64,000 nt of DNA, taken from contig AJXE01000011.1 in assembly GCA_000263395.1 (NCBI GenBank), positions 1-64,000 on the forward strand, read 5' to 3'. The position numbers were made by a program, and so were the translations under genes. A model generated the notes under the pieces. That model was not told where the DNA came from. It did no database searches and saw nothing but the letters and a program-made list of their open reading frames with translations. This stretch comes from Stutzerimonas stutzeri TS44. GTDB taxonomy: Bacteria; Pseudomonadota; Gammaproteobacteria; Pseudomonadales; Pseudomonadaceae. Below are positions 1-7,292 of the stretch, in pieces (position 1 is the first letter of the stretch; each line of letters starts with the position of its first letter).

Positions 1-1
1 A

Positions 2-358
2 CTTCGGTATGAAGCTCACATCAGTGTCGATGAAGAGTCGGGCCTGGTGCACAGCGTGGTGATGACCGCCGCCAATGTCGCGTACATCACTCAGGTCGAC
101 AAACTGCTGCACGGCGACAAGAACGTCGTCTGCGCCGATGCGGCTACACCGGAGTCGAGAAGCGCTCCGAACATACTGACCGAGATGTGATCTGGCAGGC
201 CGCGGCACGCGCAGTACGTACAAGAATGCGGGCAGGAACAGCCCGCTCTACAAAGCCAAGCGTAAGATCGAAACGCCATGGCGCAGGTGCGGGCCAAGGT
301 CGAACATCTATTTCGGTTCATCAAGCGCCAGTTCAGCTACACCCTAGAGTACGGCTGA
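2..358 (+). pseudogene. IS5-family transposase remnant, C-terminal part, multiply frameshifted
   Basis: The 3' part of a DDE transposase of the IS5 type can be read only by changing frame twice. The first frame gives HISVDEESGLVHSVVMTAAN and runs to VVCADA (about 140). The second continues GYTGVEKRSEH and DVIWQ (about 145-200). The third gives VRAKVEHLFRFIKRQF and ends at the TGA at 356-358. These blocks match the region around the second catalytic Asp and the C-terminal Glu helix (VEH.FR.IK) of IS5 transposases. The 5' part lies outside the window, and the frameshifts make the gene non-functional. It marks the edge of a mobile or decayed region. Family recognition is from memory of conserved motifs. 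Confidence 0.8.
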
Positions 359-363
359 TCACT

Positions 364-385
364 AAGTGTACCTGTAGGTACACTT
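364..385. promoter_or_regulatory. Perfect palindrome, candidate operator 1
   Basis: A perfect inverted repeat with 10-bp arms AAGTGTACCT / AGGTACACTT separated by GT. A half-site GTGTACTT follows at about 387. A related copy lies at 447-466, so this is a repeated regulator-type site and not a chance dyad. No gene start lies directly next to it, and the cognate regulator is unknown. Confidence 0.5.
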
Positions 386-446
386 GGTGTACTTACGTGC
401 GGCCGAGTCCATAGAATCGGAAATAGCGGTCGTCGCGGTGATTCGG

Positions 447-466
447 AGTGTACCTAGAAGTACACT
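447..466. promoter_or_regulatory. Imperfect palindrome, candidate operator 2
   Basis: Arms AGTGTAC (447-453) and GTACACT (460-466) around a 6-nt centre. The arm sequence is shared with the palindrome at 364-385, whose start lies 83 bp upstream. The two sites together look like a paired operator for a dimeric DNA-binding protein. Its gene is not identifiable in the window. Confidence 0.45.
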
Positions 467-1017
467 TAGTGACATTAATAAGCTAACCGAGCTCAAGCTA
501 TGTTATCTGCAGTCCCGGGAGCGGCTAAATAGCTAATATTGCGAATAACTCCGACTTGCCTAGCCGTATAATTACTTATACTTGCCGCGTCTCAAGCCAC
601 GCATGTGTCGTGGCGCGCTTGCTAGCTGGGCAAGGGAAATAAACAGCTTCTCAACACACCGGCTGAGGCCGGTACCTACCGAAATCTCAAGAAAAATGGG
701 GCTCTGCCTCCCGCCTAATGCTGGATTCAACCAGCGCTCGCCTAACAAAACTGCCTTACACCCTGTCAGCCAGCTTCTACGCCTGATCCTATGATCAACA
801 GGCTAGGACTGGGCGCCGTTTAAATGATGTTTAAAAAAAGTAACGGCTTATGAAAAACGCCCCAAAGCCCCGTCATCAGGGGGCTCCAGTAAATTCTTGT
901 CGCGTGAAATCGCGTGACGGAGACCTCTTAACGCTTAAAAAAAGTTGATCCGCGGAGTGGGATGCGTGCTCTCACAGGAGAGCGCAGCGAGCCTGGCCAG
1001 CGCCTATAGGAGACAAC
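467..1017. other. Non-coding stretch with hairpins
   Basis: No supported gene. It contains a TATAAT hexamer at 567-572 without a convincing -35 box. A short GC-rich dyad lies near 866-884. A tight hairpin lies at 968-983 (GCTCTC, loop ACAG, GAGAGC). The direct repeat CGCGTGA occurs near 901 and 911. A 70-codon open frame at 582-794 has no ribosome-binding site and no recognisable composition, so it is treated as noise. Confidence 0.5.
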
Positions 1018-1203
1018 ATGGCAATTTTAAATCCAGGGTTTGCGACCCCCTTACCAACCGTCGCTCGCTCACGTTCGCCTCGTACGTTACGAGCGCGAGT
1101 AAAACTCACCGTGCAGTTCGGCCATGAGCGAAAAAAAAAGGGGGTGCCAGTTGGCTCAGGCCTGAACTGTGCGGCGGCACCCCCTTTCGATTTGACGATT
1201 TGA
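1018..1203 (+). CDS. Possible small basic protein, 61 aa
   Basis: ATG at 1018 is preceded by ATAGGAGACAAC, a well-placed Shine-Dalgarno sequence. The frame stays open for 61 codons and ends just upstream of the integrase start at 1217. The product is Arg-, Ser- and Pro-rich in its first half and has no domain I recognise. Much of the DNA overlaps a strong inverted repeat (1137-1187), so the stretch could instead be a structured leader or part of the integrase upstream region. Coding status is uncertain. Confidence 0.3.
   Translation: MAILNPGFATPLPTVARSRSPRTLRARVKLTVQFGHERKKKGVPVGSGLNCAAAPPFDLTI
1137..1187 (-). terminator. Rho-independent-type terminator for minus-strand transcription
   Basis: Arms AAAGGGGGTGCC (1137-1148) and GGCACCCCCTTT (1176-1187) form a perfect 12-bp stem. 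Read on the minus strand, the 3' arm is followed by a run of nine T. The loop contains the palindrome TCAGGCCTGA. No minus-strand gene needing termination is visible, so it may block antisense entry into the integrase promoter region, or it may mark an element end. Confidence 0.6.
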
Positions 1204-1216
1204 GAGAGAGGACAGA

Positions 1217-2152
1217 GTGGGTCGTAACGTCGGAGTGGGTACACGCGATATGGCATCGGCAGGTCGAATTCTGCTCGATCGGGAGCGCGAGAAAGGTCAC
1301 ATCTCATTTTCAACCGCTGCATCGGTGGATATGGCGTGGAGGCAATTTGCCGATATTGCGCGAGCCAAGGGTGTTCGCCGCCTCGAACATGTGACGGAGG
1401 ATTTGCTAATGCGCTACGGCGCGGAGCTCGCCCAGCAAGTGGCGCGCCATGAATGCACGGCCGGGTATGCGCAGCGCCTAATCAGTGCGGTTAACAGCGT
1501 CATGAGACTGGCCAATCCTAAATGGAGACGAGTCAACGCTGTGCATGATTGTGGAGTACCAAAACGCACCGCGGTACGCAAAGAACCACCGTCGGGAATG
1601 GACGCCCAGTTAGTCGACGCGGCCATACAGAGTCTGCGCCTCAGTGATCAGGCGGCCGCTGCTGCAGTAGTGAAGTTGTGCTGGGCGCTCGGCTTGCGCA
1701 TACAAGAAGCCGCATTGCTAAACGCCAAGAAAGCGGTGTCCCAAGCCCGATCGGATGGTTGCATTGAGGTCCGATATGGCACGAAAGGCGGCCGCAAACG
1801 CGTGTTGAGGATCCTGCACGCACATCAGTTGGAGGCGCTGGAGGCTGCTGCCGTCATACAGGCGCAGGGCATCTCGATCATACCGTCGGACCTCGACTGG
1901 AAGATGTACCGGATGTCTGTTCTGGACCGAGCACGAATAACATTGAAAGCGCACGGCATTGTCAAATTTCACGATCTACGTGCCGCATATGCATGTCGGC
2001 GGTACCAAGAGCTGACGGGGTATCCCGCGCCTGTGCTAACCGGCTGCATCGTTGAAAAGGTGGCTGATCGGGTTGCGAGGGCCGAGATTGCATTGGAGTT
2101 GGGCCATAACCGGATCAGCGTCGTCACCGCATATGTTGGAGGTCTGGCATGA
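1217..2152 (+). CDS. Tyrosine recombinase / integrase
   Basis: A 311-aa site-specific recombinase. The GTG start is preceded by GAGAGAGGACAGA. Residues 1-115 form a helical core-binding domain and about 125-311 the catalytic domain. All catalytic positions can be placed: Arg161 (ALGLRIQEA), Lys190 (YGTKGGRKR), His252 and Arg255 (FHDLR), His297 (ELGHNRIS) and Tyr306 (TAYVGG). The layout resembles the integrase-domain proteins of integrative elements (Pfam Integrase_1 type, named from memory). The stop overlaps the next gene as ATGA, so the two genes are translationally coupled. Its job would be strand exchange for an integrative element, but no att site was identified. Confidence 0.85.
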   Translation: MGRNVGVGTRDMASAGRILLDREREKGHISFSTAASVDMAWRQFADIARAKGVRRLEHVTEDLLMRYGAELAQQVARHECTAGYAQRLISAVNSVMRLANPKWRRVNAVHDCGVPKRTAVRKEPPSGMDAQLVDAAIQSLRLSDQAAAAAVVKLCWALGLRIQEAALLNAKKAVSQARSDGCIEVRYGTKGGRKRVLRILHAHQLEALEAAAVIQAQGISIIPSDLDWKMYRMSVLDRARITLKAHGIVKFHDLRAAYACRRYQELTGYPAPVLTGCIVEKVADRVARAEIALELGHNRISVVTAYVGGLA

Positions 2153-2457
2153 GTCGGCTAGTTGGCCAGATTGACGAGCTGACCAGGGGATATGGACGCA
2201 AGGGAGGAAAGCGGAACCGGGCGCAACAGAGGGCTCGAATGGCCGCCTTCGGCGTGTTCTGTGAGTCGCTGGGAGTCACCCACCTCGGGCAGGTAGGCGC
2301 CAGGCATGTGATTCGCTACTGGAAATCCTCAGTGATGCAAAGCTACTCCGATCGTACGCGCATGGGTCACTACTACGCTTTGGAAGTGCTGTGGAGATGC
2401 GCAGGCAAACCTGAGAAACCACCAAGGCCGTTTCCCCTGGCGACTACGGTTAAATGA
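2149..2457 (+). CDS. Small integrase-partner protein (core-binding-like)
   Basis: A 102-aa protein starting inside the stop of the upstream recombinase (ATGA at 2149-2152). It is strongly basic, with RGYGRKGGKRNRAQQRAR at about 12-32. The helical segment ITHLGQ-like/ARHVIRYW and SDRTRMGHYYALEVLWR resembles the SAM-like DNA-binding N-domain of phage integrases, but the protein has no catalytic residues. Possible roles are an accessory arm-binding protein, a directionality factor, or a relic of a second recombinase cut short. The tight coupling favours a real partner. The domain call is inference from composition and pattern. Confidence 0.6.
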   Translation: MSRLVGQIDELTRGYGRKGGKRNRAQQRARMAAFGVFCESLGVTHLGQVGARHVIRYWKSSVMQSYSDRTRMGHYYALEVLWRCAGKPEKPPRPFPLATTVK

Positions 2458-2993
2458 GCAGCTGCGACTGTCCGATCTCGACGGAGAATGAAAACCAGGC
2501 ATTCCAGATAGAGCTGAAAATCTCGTCAATATCAGCGCAATGAGCCGATTGAGTGTTTGGTTTTTTTGCTTCCCATCTGCTCAATGATTTTACCTGTATA
2601 AGTAAACACACTGGATGTGTCTAGGCGTGCTACATATCCTTGGCGCGAGTAGATCGGCTAGGCCACCTCAAGTAGCAAGAAACGAGGGACCTGCATTATC
2701 GAAGATACGCGTCGGCCTGGTTTGTACGGGAACGGCCCCGATGTTGAGTGGCGACCAACTGACCGTGCTGCCGAAAAACACCGTGCATAGCTTTACCCAT
2801 CGCTGGCCAGTGGATAAGGTGACGAGGATCACAGCATGGCAAGTCACGGTATCCCAAGGACGGCTCACCTCTGTACTTCTGATTACAAAGTACGCGCGCT
2901 ACAGACCCGCTTTCGGATTCCCCGAGCCTCTTCAGCCATCATCATTTGAATACTTGCGAGCTCACCTCCTAGGGCACGCACGAGGAGTTATGC
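2458..2993. other. No recognisable gene
   Basis: There is no supported coding signal between the integrase pair and the restriction remnant. A long open frame from 2615 runs across the hsdM start at 2994 in another frame, has no good ribosome-binding site and matches nothing I recognise. The T-run GGTTTTTTTGC near 2560 has no clear stem before it. Confidence 0.5.
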
Positions 2994-3425
2994 ATGACAG
3001 ATTTGGCCCAGCTATCTCAGGCCCTGCTCGCCGCTGTGCCTGTGGCCGGCAGCATTGGCAATCAATCTCTGTTCGAGCAATTGCATGGGCAGTTTGCTGA
3101 GTTGACCGAAGAGCAGTTCTGGGTGGCGCGCGATGCGCTGATTGAGCAAGGCGTGCTGGTCAAAGGCCGTGGTCGTGGTGGCTCGGTGTTACGCCCGCAA
3201 GCGGGTGGCAGCCTGGCGGAGCAGGTGCTTAACAATGTCCGCGAGCGCATGGCTCCGGCTGCTGTTGAAGAAGCTTCCGCGGGTTATGTGGTCGACGCTG
3301 TCAAGTCGGACGACGACGAAGCCTTTGCCGAGAAGATGCAGCGGATGACCCAACAGCTTGGCAAGCAGATGCAGAAGGGCGCGGAACTCGATCAGTTGAT
3401 CCGGCAGAAGCTGGGGGGCTGGGGT
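2994..3425 (+). pseudogene. hsdM: Type I methyltransferase (HsdM) scar: N-terminal and extreme C-terminal parts joined
   Basis: ATG at 2994 follows GAGGAGTTATGC, so translation still starts well. Residues 1-70 (AQLSQALLAAVP, FWVARDALIEQG, KGRGRGGSV) resemble the winged-helix segment seen in one group of HsdM proteins. The stretch EAFAEKMQRMTQQLG through LIRQKLGGWG matches the extreme C-terminus of HsdM. The whole SAM-binding/NPPF catalytic core is missing, so about 144 codons remain of roughly 500. The frame then runs straight into hsdS with no stop. It cannot be an active methyltransferase. Confidence 0.65.
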
Positions 3426-4375
3426 ATGAGTTTTGACCTGCCAATGCTGCCAGAAAGTTGGAGATATCAGCCGCTTGATCAGTTATCTAAGCCCGGCTCT
3501 ATAAGTTACGGTGTGGTTCAACCCGGAGCAGCACTGAATGAGGGAGTCCCGATCATCCGGGTGAATAACTTCAAAGATGGACGAATCGAGTTGGCTGATT
3601 TGATGCGTATTGATCCTGCTATTGAAGGGAAATATGGTCGTACGCGTCTAAAAGGTGGAGAAGTTCTGCTGACGATAGTGGGGAGTGTGGGGCAAGTTGC
3701 TGTCGCACCTAAAAACTGTTAGCGGCTTCAATGTTGCGAGGGCTGTTGCCGTAATCCATCCAGCAGACCACGTAGAGTCTGAGTGGATTGCCCTTTGCCT
3801 CCGATCACCGCTATCACAGCACCTGCTTGGTAGCCGTGCGAATACAACCGTACAGACAACGATCAATCTTAAAGACCTTCGAGCACTTCCAATTCCTTTG
3901 CCTCCCGTTAATGAAAGGAGGGAAGCTGCTTCGGTGATGTCGGCTCTCGACGACCGCATCACCCTGCTACGCGAAACCAACGCTACCCTGGAAGCCATCG
4001 CCCAGGCGCTGTTCAAATCCTGGTTCGTCGATTTCGACCCCGTCCACGCCAAGGCCGAAGGCCGCCAGCCGGAAGGCATGGACGCCCCCAACGCCGCCCT
4101 GTTCCCCGATAGCTTCGAAGAGTCCGAACTGGGCTTGGTGCCGAAGGGGTGGGTTGCTGCCAAGATGACTGATATTTCGACAGTTGGGATAGGAAAGACG
4201 CCTCCTCGTAAAGAGTCGCAATGGTTCAGTGAAGATGCACGTGATGTGCGCTGGGTGTCGATTCGAGACATGGGCACTGCAGGTGTGTATGCGAACCAAA
4301 CCAGTGAGTTTCTGACTTCTGAAGCGGTTGAGAAATTCAATGTCCGCCGTGTGCCCGACAACACCGTGCTAATGC
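3426..4375 (+). pseudogene. hsdS: Type I restriction specificity subunit (HsdS), frameshifted and 3'-truncated
   Basis: HsdS would give a type I restriction-modification complex its DNA recognition. The N-terminal target-recognition domain is clear (LPESWRYQPLDQL, GVPIIRVNNFKDG, GEVLLTIVGSVGQVAV), followed by the conserved spacer (DDRITLLRETNATLEAIAQ, KSWFVDFDPV) and the start of the second recognition domain (GLVPKGWVAAKMTDISTVG). A one-base indel near 3709-3720 forces a change of frame at PKN/SGFNVARA. The second recognition domain stops abruptly at about 4372, where the sequence turns into an acyl-CoA dehydrogenase. No hsdR is present in the window, so the locus is dead. Confidence 0.85.
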
Positions 4376-4948
4376 TTCGTCGTCGCCCAGGTGCGACTCG
4401 GTGGCGGTCGCGTGCATCACGCCATGCGCGTTATCGGACAGGCGCAAAGGGCGCTCGATGCATTGTGCGAGCGCGCCCTGTCGCGCACCACCCAGGGCGG
4501 CCTGCTGGCTGCAAAACAGATGGTGCAGGAAAAAATCGCCGACTCCTGGATCGAGCTGGAGCAGTTCCGGTTGCTGGTGATGCGCACCGCCTGGCGCATC
4601 GACAAATACCAGGACTATCGGCGTGTACGCAAAGACATCGCCGCGGTAAAAGCGGCCATGCCCAAGGTGCTGCACGACATTGCCGCTCGCGCGCTGCATG
4701 TGCATGGCTCGATTGGCGTATCCGAGGAGATGCCATTCGCCGGGTACATTCTGCGTTCCTTCCAGATGGGCCTGGCGGATGGCCCGACCGAGGTACACAA
4801 GGTCACGGTGGCCAGGCAGCTGCTACGGGACTATCAGCCAAGCGACAGTTTGTTTCCCAGCTACCACCGCCCGACCGCGGCAGCGCTGGCGCGTGAGAAA
4901 TATGCCGACGCGCTGGCGACGCTGGAACAAAGCGGAGAGCAGCGTTGA
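4374..4948 (+). pseudogene. Acyl-CoA dehydrogenase, C-terminal half only
   Basis: In frame from about 4374 the sequence reads FVVAQVRLGGG, RVHHAMRVIGQAQ, KQMVQEKIADSW, IAAVKAAMPKVLHDIA and ALHVHGSIGVSEEMPF. This is the C-terminal four-helix FAD/dimer domain of the ACAD10/11-like acyl-CoA dehydrogenases. About 190 of the usual ~400 residues are left. The N-terminal and beta-barrel domains were lost at the junction with hsdS. A GTG at 4391 could start translation but would not give a working enzyme. The 3' end overlaps the next gene (TTGA at 4945-4948), the normal operon partner of this family. Confidence 0.85.
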
Positions 4949-5995
4949 GCAGCGGAACCGACTGGCGCGAGCTGGTCGAACTCGACCGCTTGAGTGCCTG
5001 GATGGATGAGCGGGAACTCGCATCCGGGCCACTGGAAGATGCCGTACGACTGACCGGTGGCACGCAGAACCTGTTGCTGCGCTTTCGACGGGGCGAGCGT
5101 GAATTCGTGCTGCGGCGGCCATCGGCGGAATTACGGGAGGTGGGCGGCAAGACTATCGCGCGCGAAGCCCGCATGCTGAAAGCGCTGGCGAGCAGCCGGG
5201 TGCCACACGCGGGATTGATCGCGGCTTGCGATGACGAGACCGTCCTGGGTGCGAAGTTCTACCTGATGGAGCCGGTGGATGGTCAATCCCAATTCAGCCG
5301 CCGGCTTGCCGCTGCCCCACGCCGGCGACCGCGACATGCGCCGGCGCATGGGGCAGGCCATGATCGACGCGCTGCTCTGCCTTCATGAGCTGGACTATCG
5401 AGCCATCGGCCTCGACGACTTCGGGCGCCCCGACGGTTTCCATCAACGGCAAGTCGCGCGCTGGCTGCATCAGCTCGAAAGCGTTGCCGGATATGCCGGT
5501 TGGCCGGGCGCGAGCAGCCTTCCCGGGCTTGACCGGCTGGCGCGCTGGCTGAATGACAACTGCCCGCAACGGTTCAGCCCCGGCATCCTGCACGGCGACT
5601 ATCACCTGTCCAACGTGATGTTCAGTCGCAAAGGACCGGAGCTAAGTGCGATCGTTGACTGGGAACTGGCCACCATCGGCGATCCGCTGTTGGATTTGGC
5701 CTGGCTGGTGATGACATGGCCGGACGTCAGCGGCCATGGCGCCGGCACGATCGAGGTGCATCCGTGGGAGGGGTTTCCCGCAGCGGACGAGCTGGTGGCG
5801 CGCTACGCGGTCGGCAGTTCCCGCAGCTTCGAAGCCTTTACCTGGTACCTGGTACTTGCAGCTTTCAAGCTCGGCATATTTCTCGAAGTCAGCTATGCCC
5901 GGGCCTGCGCCGGTAAGGCGTCGATGGAGCACGGCAGAAAGCACCACGCCTCGGCGCTGCGGCTTTTCGAGAAGGCGTTAGAGCGTATTGGCTAG
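4945..5995 (+). pseudogene. Aminoglycoside-phosphotransferase-fold kinase (ACAD10-type), frameshifted
   Basis: The product would be a kinase-fold protein that accompanies acyl-CoA dehydrogenases in lipid catabolism. The first frame (TTG at 4945) covers the N-lobe: LTGGTQNLLLRF, FVLRRPS and KFYLMEPVDG. The second frame (to 5995) carries the C-lobe: PGILHGDYHLSNVMF with the catalytic Asp, and AIVDWELATIGDPLLDLAW with the metal-binding Asp. Continuity requires a frame change at 5280-5290. The family sequence MEPVDGFNP suggests loss of two bases in GGTTTC. The reading is otherwise complete for a ~350-aa family member. It would be inactive unless the shift is a sequencing error. Confidence 0.85.
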
Positions 5996-6699
5996 CTGTC
6001 CGAGCAAGCCGGCTTCGCTGAGCTAGTGTTAACCTTGGGTCGACTCAACGAGGGTCGATTCGTTGCCAGCACGGCGCTAAGCACGAAATCGATCGCGTAG
6101 CTGCGCCACGCTTCCAGGCCTGCCGGTGTGTTGGTATCGAATCCCGTTGCGGTGGAAGTGATGTGGCGACTGGTGAACCAGAGGGTGGTCAGCAACATAG
6201 AGGCCCCGCAGAACATGCGCGCGTCTACGTCAGGCAGGAAATCTTCGCTTTCAACGCCGCGTTTGAGGATTCGGCCGATCAGCTCTATAAGCGGTGCAGC
6301 TATGGCACCGAAGCGATTCTGGTTGTGCGTTCCATGCTCATGGAGGTGAAAGCTCTCCTGTGCGAGTGATCGCAACTCAGGATCCGCGCCGTATTGATCG
6401 AAAAGGTATTCCAGTAGAGCTGTCAGCGCCTGGCGTGGCGGCAACTGATCAAGGTCCATTGATAGCAGGTCTTTTATGATTTGCGCTGTGCTTTCGTCCA
6501 GCACGCTGGTGAACAGAGTCTCCTTATTGCTGAAGTATTGATAGATCAATTGGCGCGTGACGCCTGCCGCGCTGGCAATTTCTTCCAGCCTCGCACCAGC
6601 GAGGCCCTTTTCCGCAAAAATTCTGCGCGCCTCCACAAGTAGGCGCTCCAGCGTGGCGCGTTTTCGGGAAAAGGCTTCGGTCTCGCGTGGCGGATGCAT
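5992..6699 (-). CDS. TetR/AcrR-family transcriptional regulator
   Basis: A 235-aa repressor-type protein. The N-terminal helix-turn-helix reads LVEARRIFAEKGLAGARLEE and GVTRQLIYQYFSNKETLF. The C-terminal helical ligand domain is about 150 aa. An upstream ATG would add 26 aa, but the stretch is low-complexity and the start at 6697-6699 (MHPPRETEAF) fits the family. Its stop overlaps the 3' end of the convergent phosphotransferase pseudogene by four bases. It lies downstream of the ferredoxin and P450 genes on the same strand and is a candidate regulator of them; the effector is unknown. Confidence 0.88.
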   Translation of the reverse strand: MHPPRETEAFSRKRATLERLLVEARRIFAEKGLAGARLEEIASAAGVTRQLIYQYFSNKETLFTSVLDESTAQIIKDLLSMDLDQLPPRQALTALLEYLFDQYGADPELRSLAQESFHLHEHGTHNQNRFGAIAAPLIELIGRILKRGVESEDFLPDVDARMFCGASMLLTTLWFTSRHITSTATGFDTNTPAGLEAWRSYAIDFVLSAVLATNRPSLSRPKVNTSSAKPACSDS

Positions 6700-6870
6700 G
6701 GTGTCTCGACATCTTATTGGTAAGCATCTGAGCCTAAGCCATCTCGGCCAGAGCAGCCAGGCCAGTGAACGGTGCATACCGTTATGATTGAGGTCTGCCT
6801 GCCCTCAAAGTGGAATGTAGGCTCGATATCGAAATTTACTTTGGCTGCGCAGAATCACATCTCATGCGTT

Positions 6871-7092
6871 TTAGTCTGTGATCGCCTCCAGCCAAATCGC
6901 TTCGGCGGGGCAGGCAGCGGCGCCCTCGCGAGCGCTTTCTTCCAACTCCGGCGGTACGCGGTCGGTGGCTAGATAGACTATGCCGTCATCGTCTAGTTTG
7001 TAAATTTCCGGGCAGACCGCAGCGCAGAGTCCGTAACCGCAACAACGGCTGCGGTCGGCGATTACTTGGTATTGGGTTGTGTGCAGGCTCAT
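6871..7092 (-). CDS. Single-cluster ferredoxin, likely redox partner of the adjacent P450
   Basis: A 73-aa ferredoxin of the small type that serves bacterial P450s. Cluster ligands visible are Cys17, Cys23 and the distal Cys61 (ACPAEAI). Position 20, which is Cys in [4Fe-4S] proteins, is Tyr. Cys27 in VCPEIY is an extra Cys where many relatives have Ala. This pattern predicts a [3Fe-4S] or easily converted cluster. The acidic tail and DDDG turn at 34-37 are typical. It lies about 200 bp downstream of the P450 gene on the same strand and would deliver electrons to it. No ferredoxin reductase gene is visible nearby. Confidence 0.9.
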   Translation of the reverse strand: MSLHTTQYQVIADRSRCCGYGLCAAVCPEIYKLDDDGIVYLATDRVPPELEESAREGAAACPAEAIWLEAITD

Positions 7093-7107
7093 GGTGTTTT
7101 TCCAGGT

Positions 7108-7197
7108 TCAATGACAGAGCGGCAGGTTGGCGAAAATGAGGACGCTCCAGAGGCTTGCCCGTTTACGTAACGCTGCCCATTTGGTCGATTTAGGCAT
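7108..7197 (-). CDS. 29-aa ORF with strong ribosome-binding site between P450 and ferredoxin genes
   Basis: The minus strand reads GGGAGGACAAC directly before ATG (7195-7197), an almost ideal Shine-Dalgarno. The peptide begins MPKSTKWAALRKRASLW, continues with a short hydrophobic stretch (SVLIFANLPL) and ends CH. A basic start followed by about 10 apolar residues would suit a membrane-associated or leader peptide. It ends 15 bp before the ferredoxin start. I know no homologue. Alternatively the site only helps ribosome loading for the ferredoxin. Confidence 0.45.
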   Translation of the reverse strand: MPKSTKWAALRKRASLWSVLIFANLPLCH

Positions 7198-7250
7198 GTT
7201 GTCCTCCCGTAGTGCCGGGATTACCGGCGGGCGCTAGACAACGGTGGAAG

Positions 7251-7268
7251 GGCGGCCTTGCGGCCGCC
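7251..7268. terminator. GC-rich hairpin between P450 and downstream genes
   Basis: A perfect 7-bp stem GGCGGCC / GGCCGCC with loop TTGC, starting 24 bp after the P450 stop on the minus strand. No T-run follows, so it is a weak terminator, a processing site or an mRNA-stabilising hairpin that could lower expression of the small ORF and ferredoxin relative to the P450. Confidence 0.4.
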
Positions 7269-7292
7269 TCGTTTACGTGGCCCGTCACGCGC

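Noticed and set aside
364-466. Considered as the start of a CRISPR array or an integron attC site
   Set aside because: There are only two unequal palindromes with no regular spacing. No cas genes or integron integrase signature (extra domain) is present.
582-794. 70-codon open frame between the palindromes and the integrase
   Set aside because: No ribosome-binding site and no recognisable protein features. It is likely chance in decayed DNA.
2560-2600. Possible LexA box near CTGTATAAG
   Set aside because: The second half-site ACAG is missing at the right spacing.
2615-3100. 161-codon open frame upstream of the restriction remnant
   Set aside because: It overlaps the hsdM start in another frame, has no convincing ribosome-binding site and shows no motif. 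The hsdM start has a clear GAGGAG.
3685-4896. 403-aa open frame taken as one protein
   Set aside because: Only the first ~230 residues are HsdS. The rest is an out-of-frame reading of the acyl-CoA dehydrogenase fragment.
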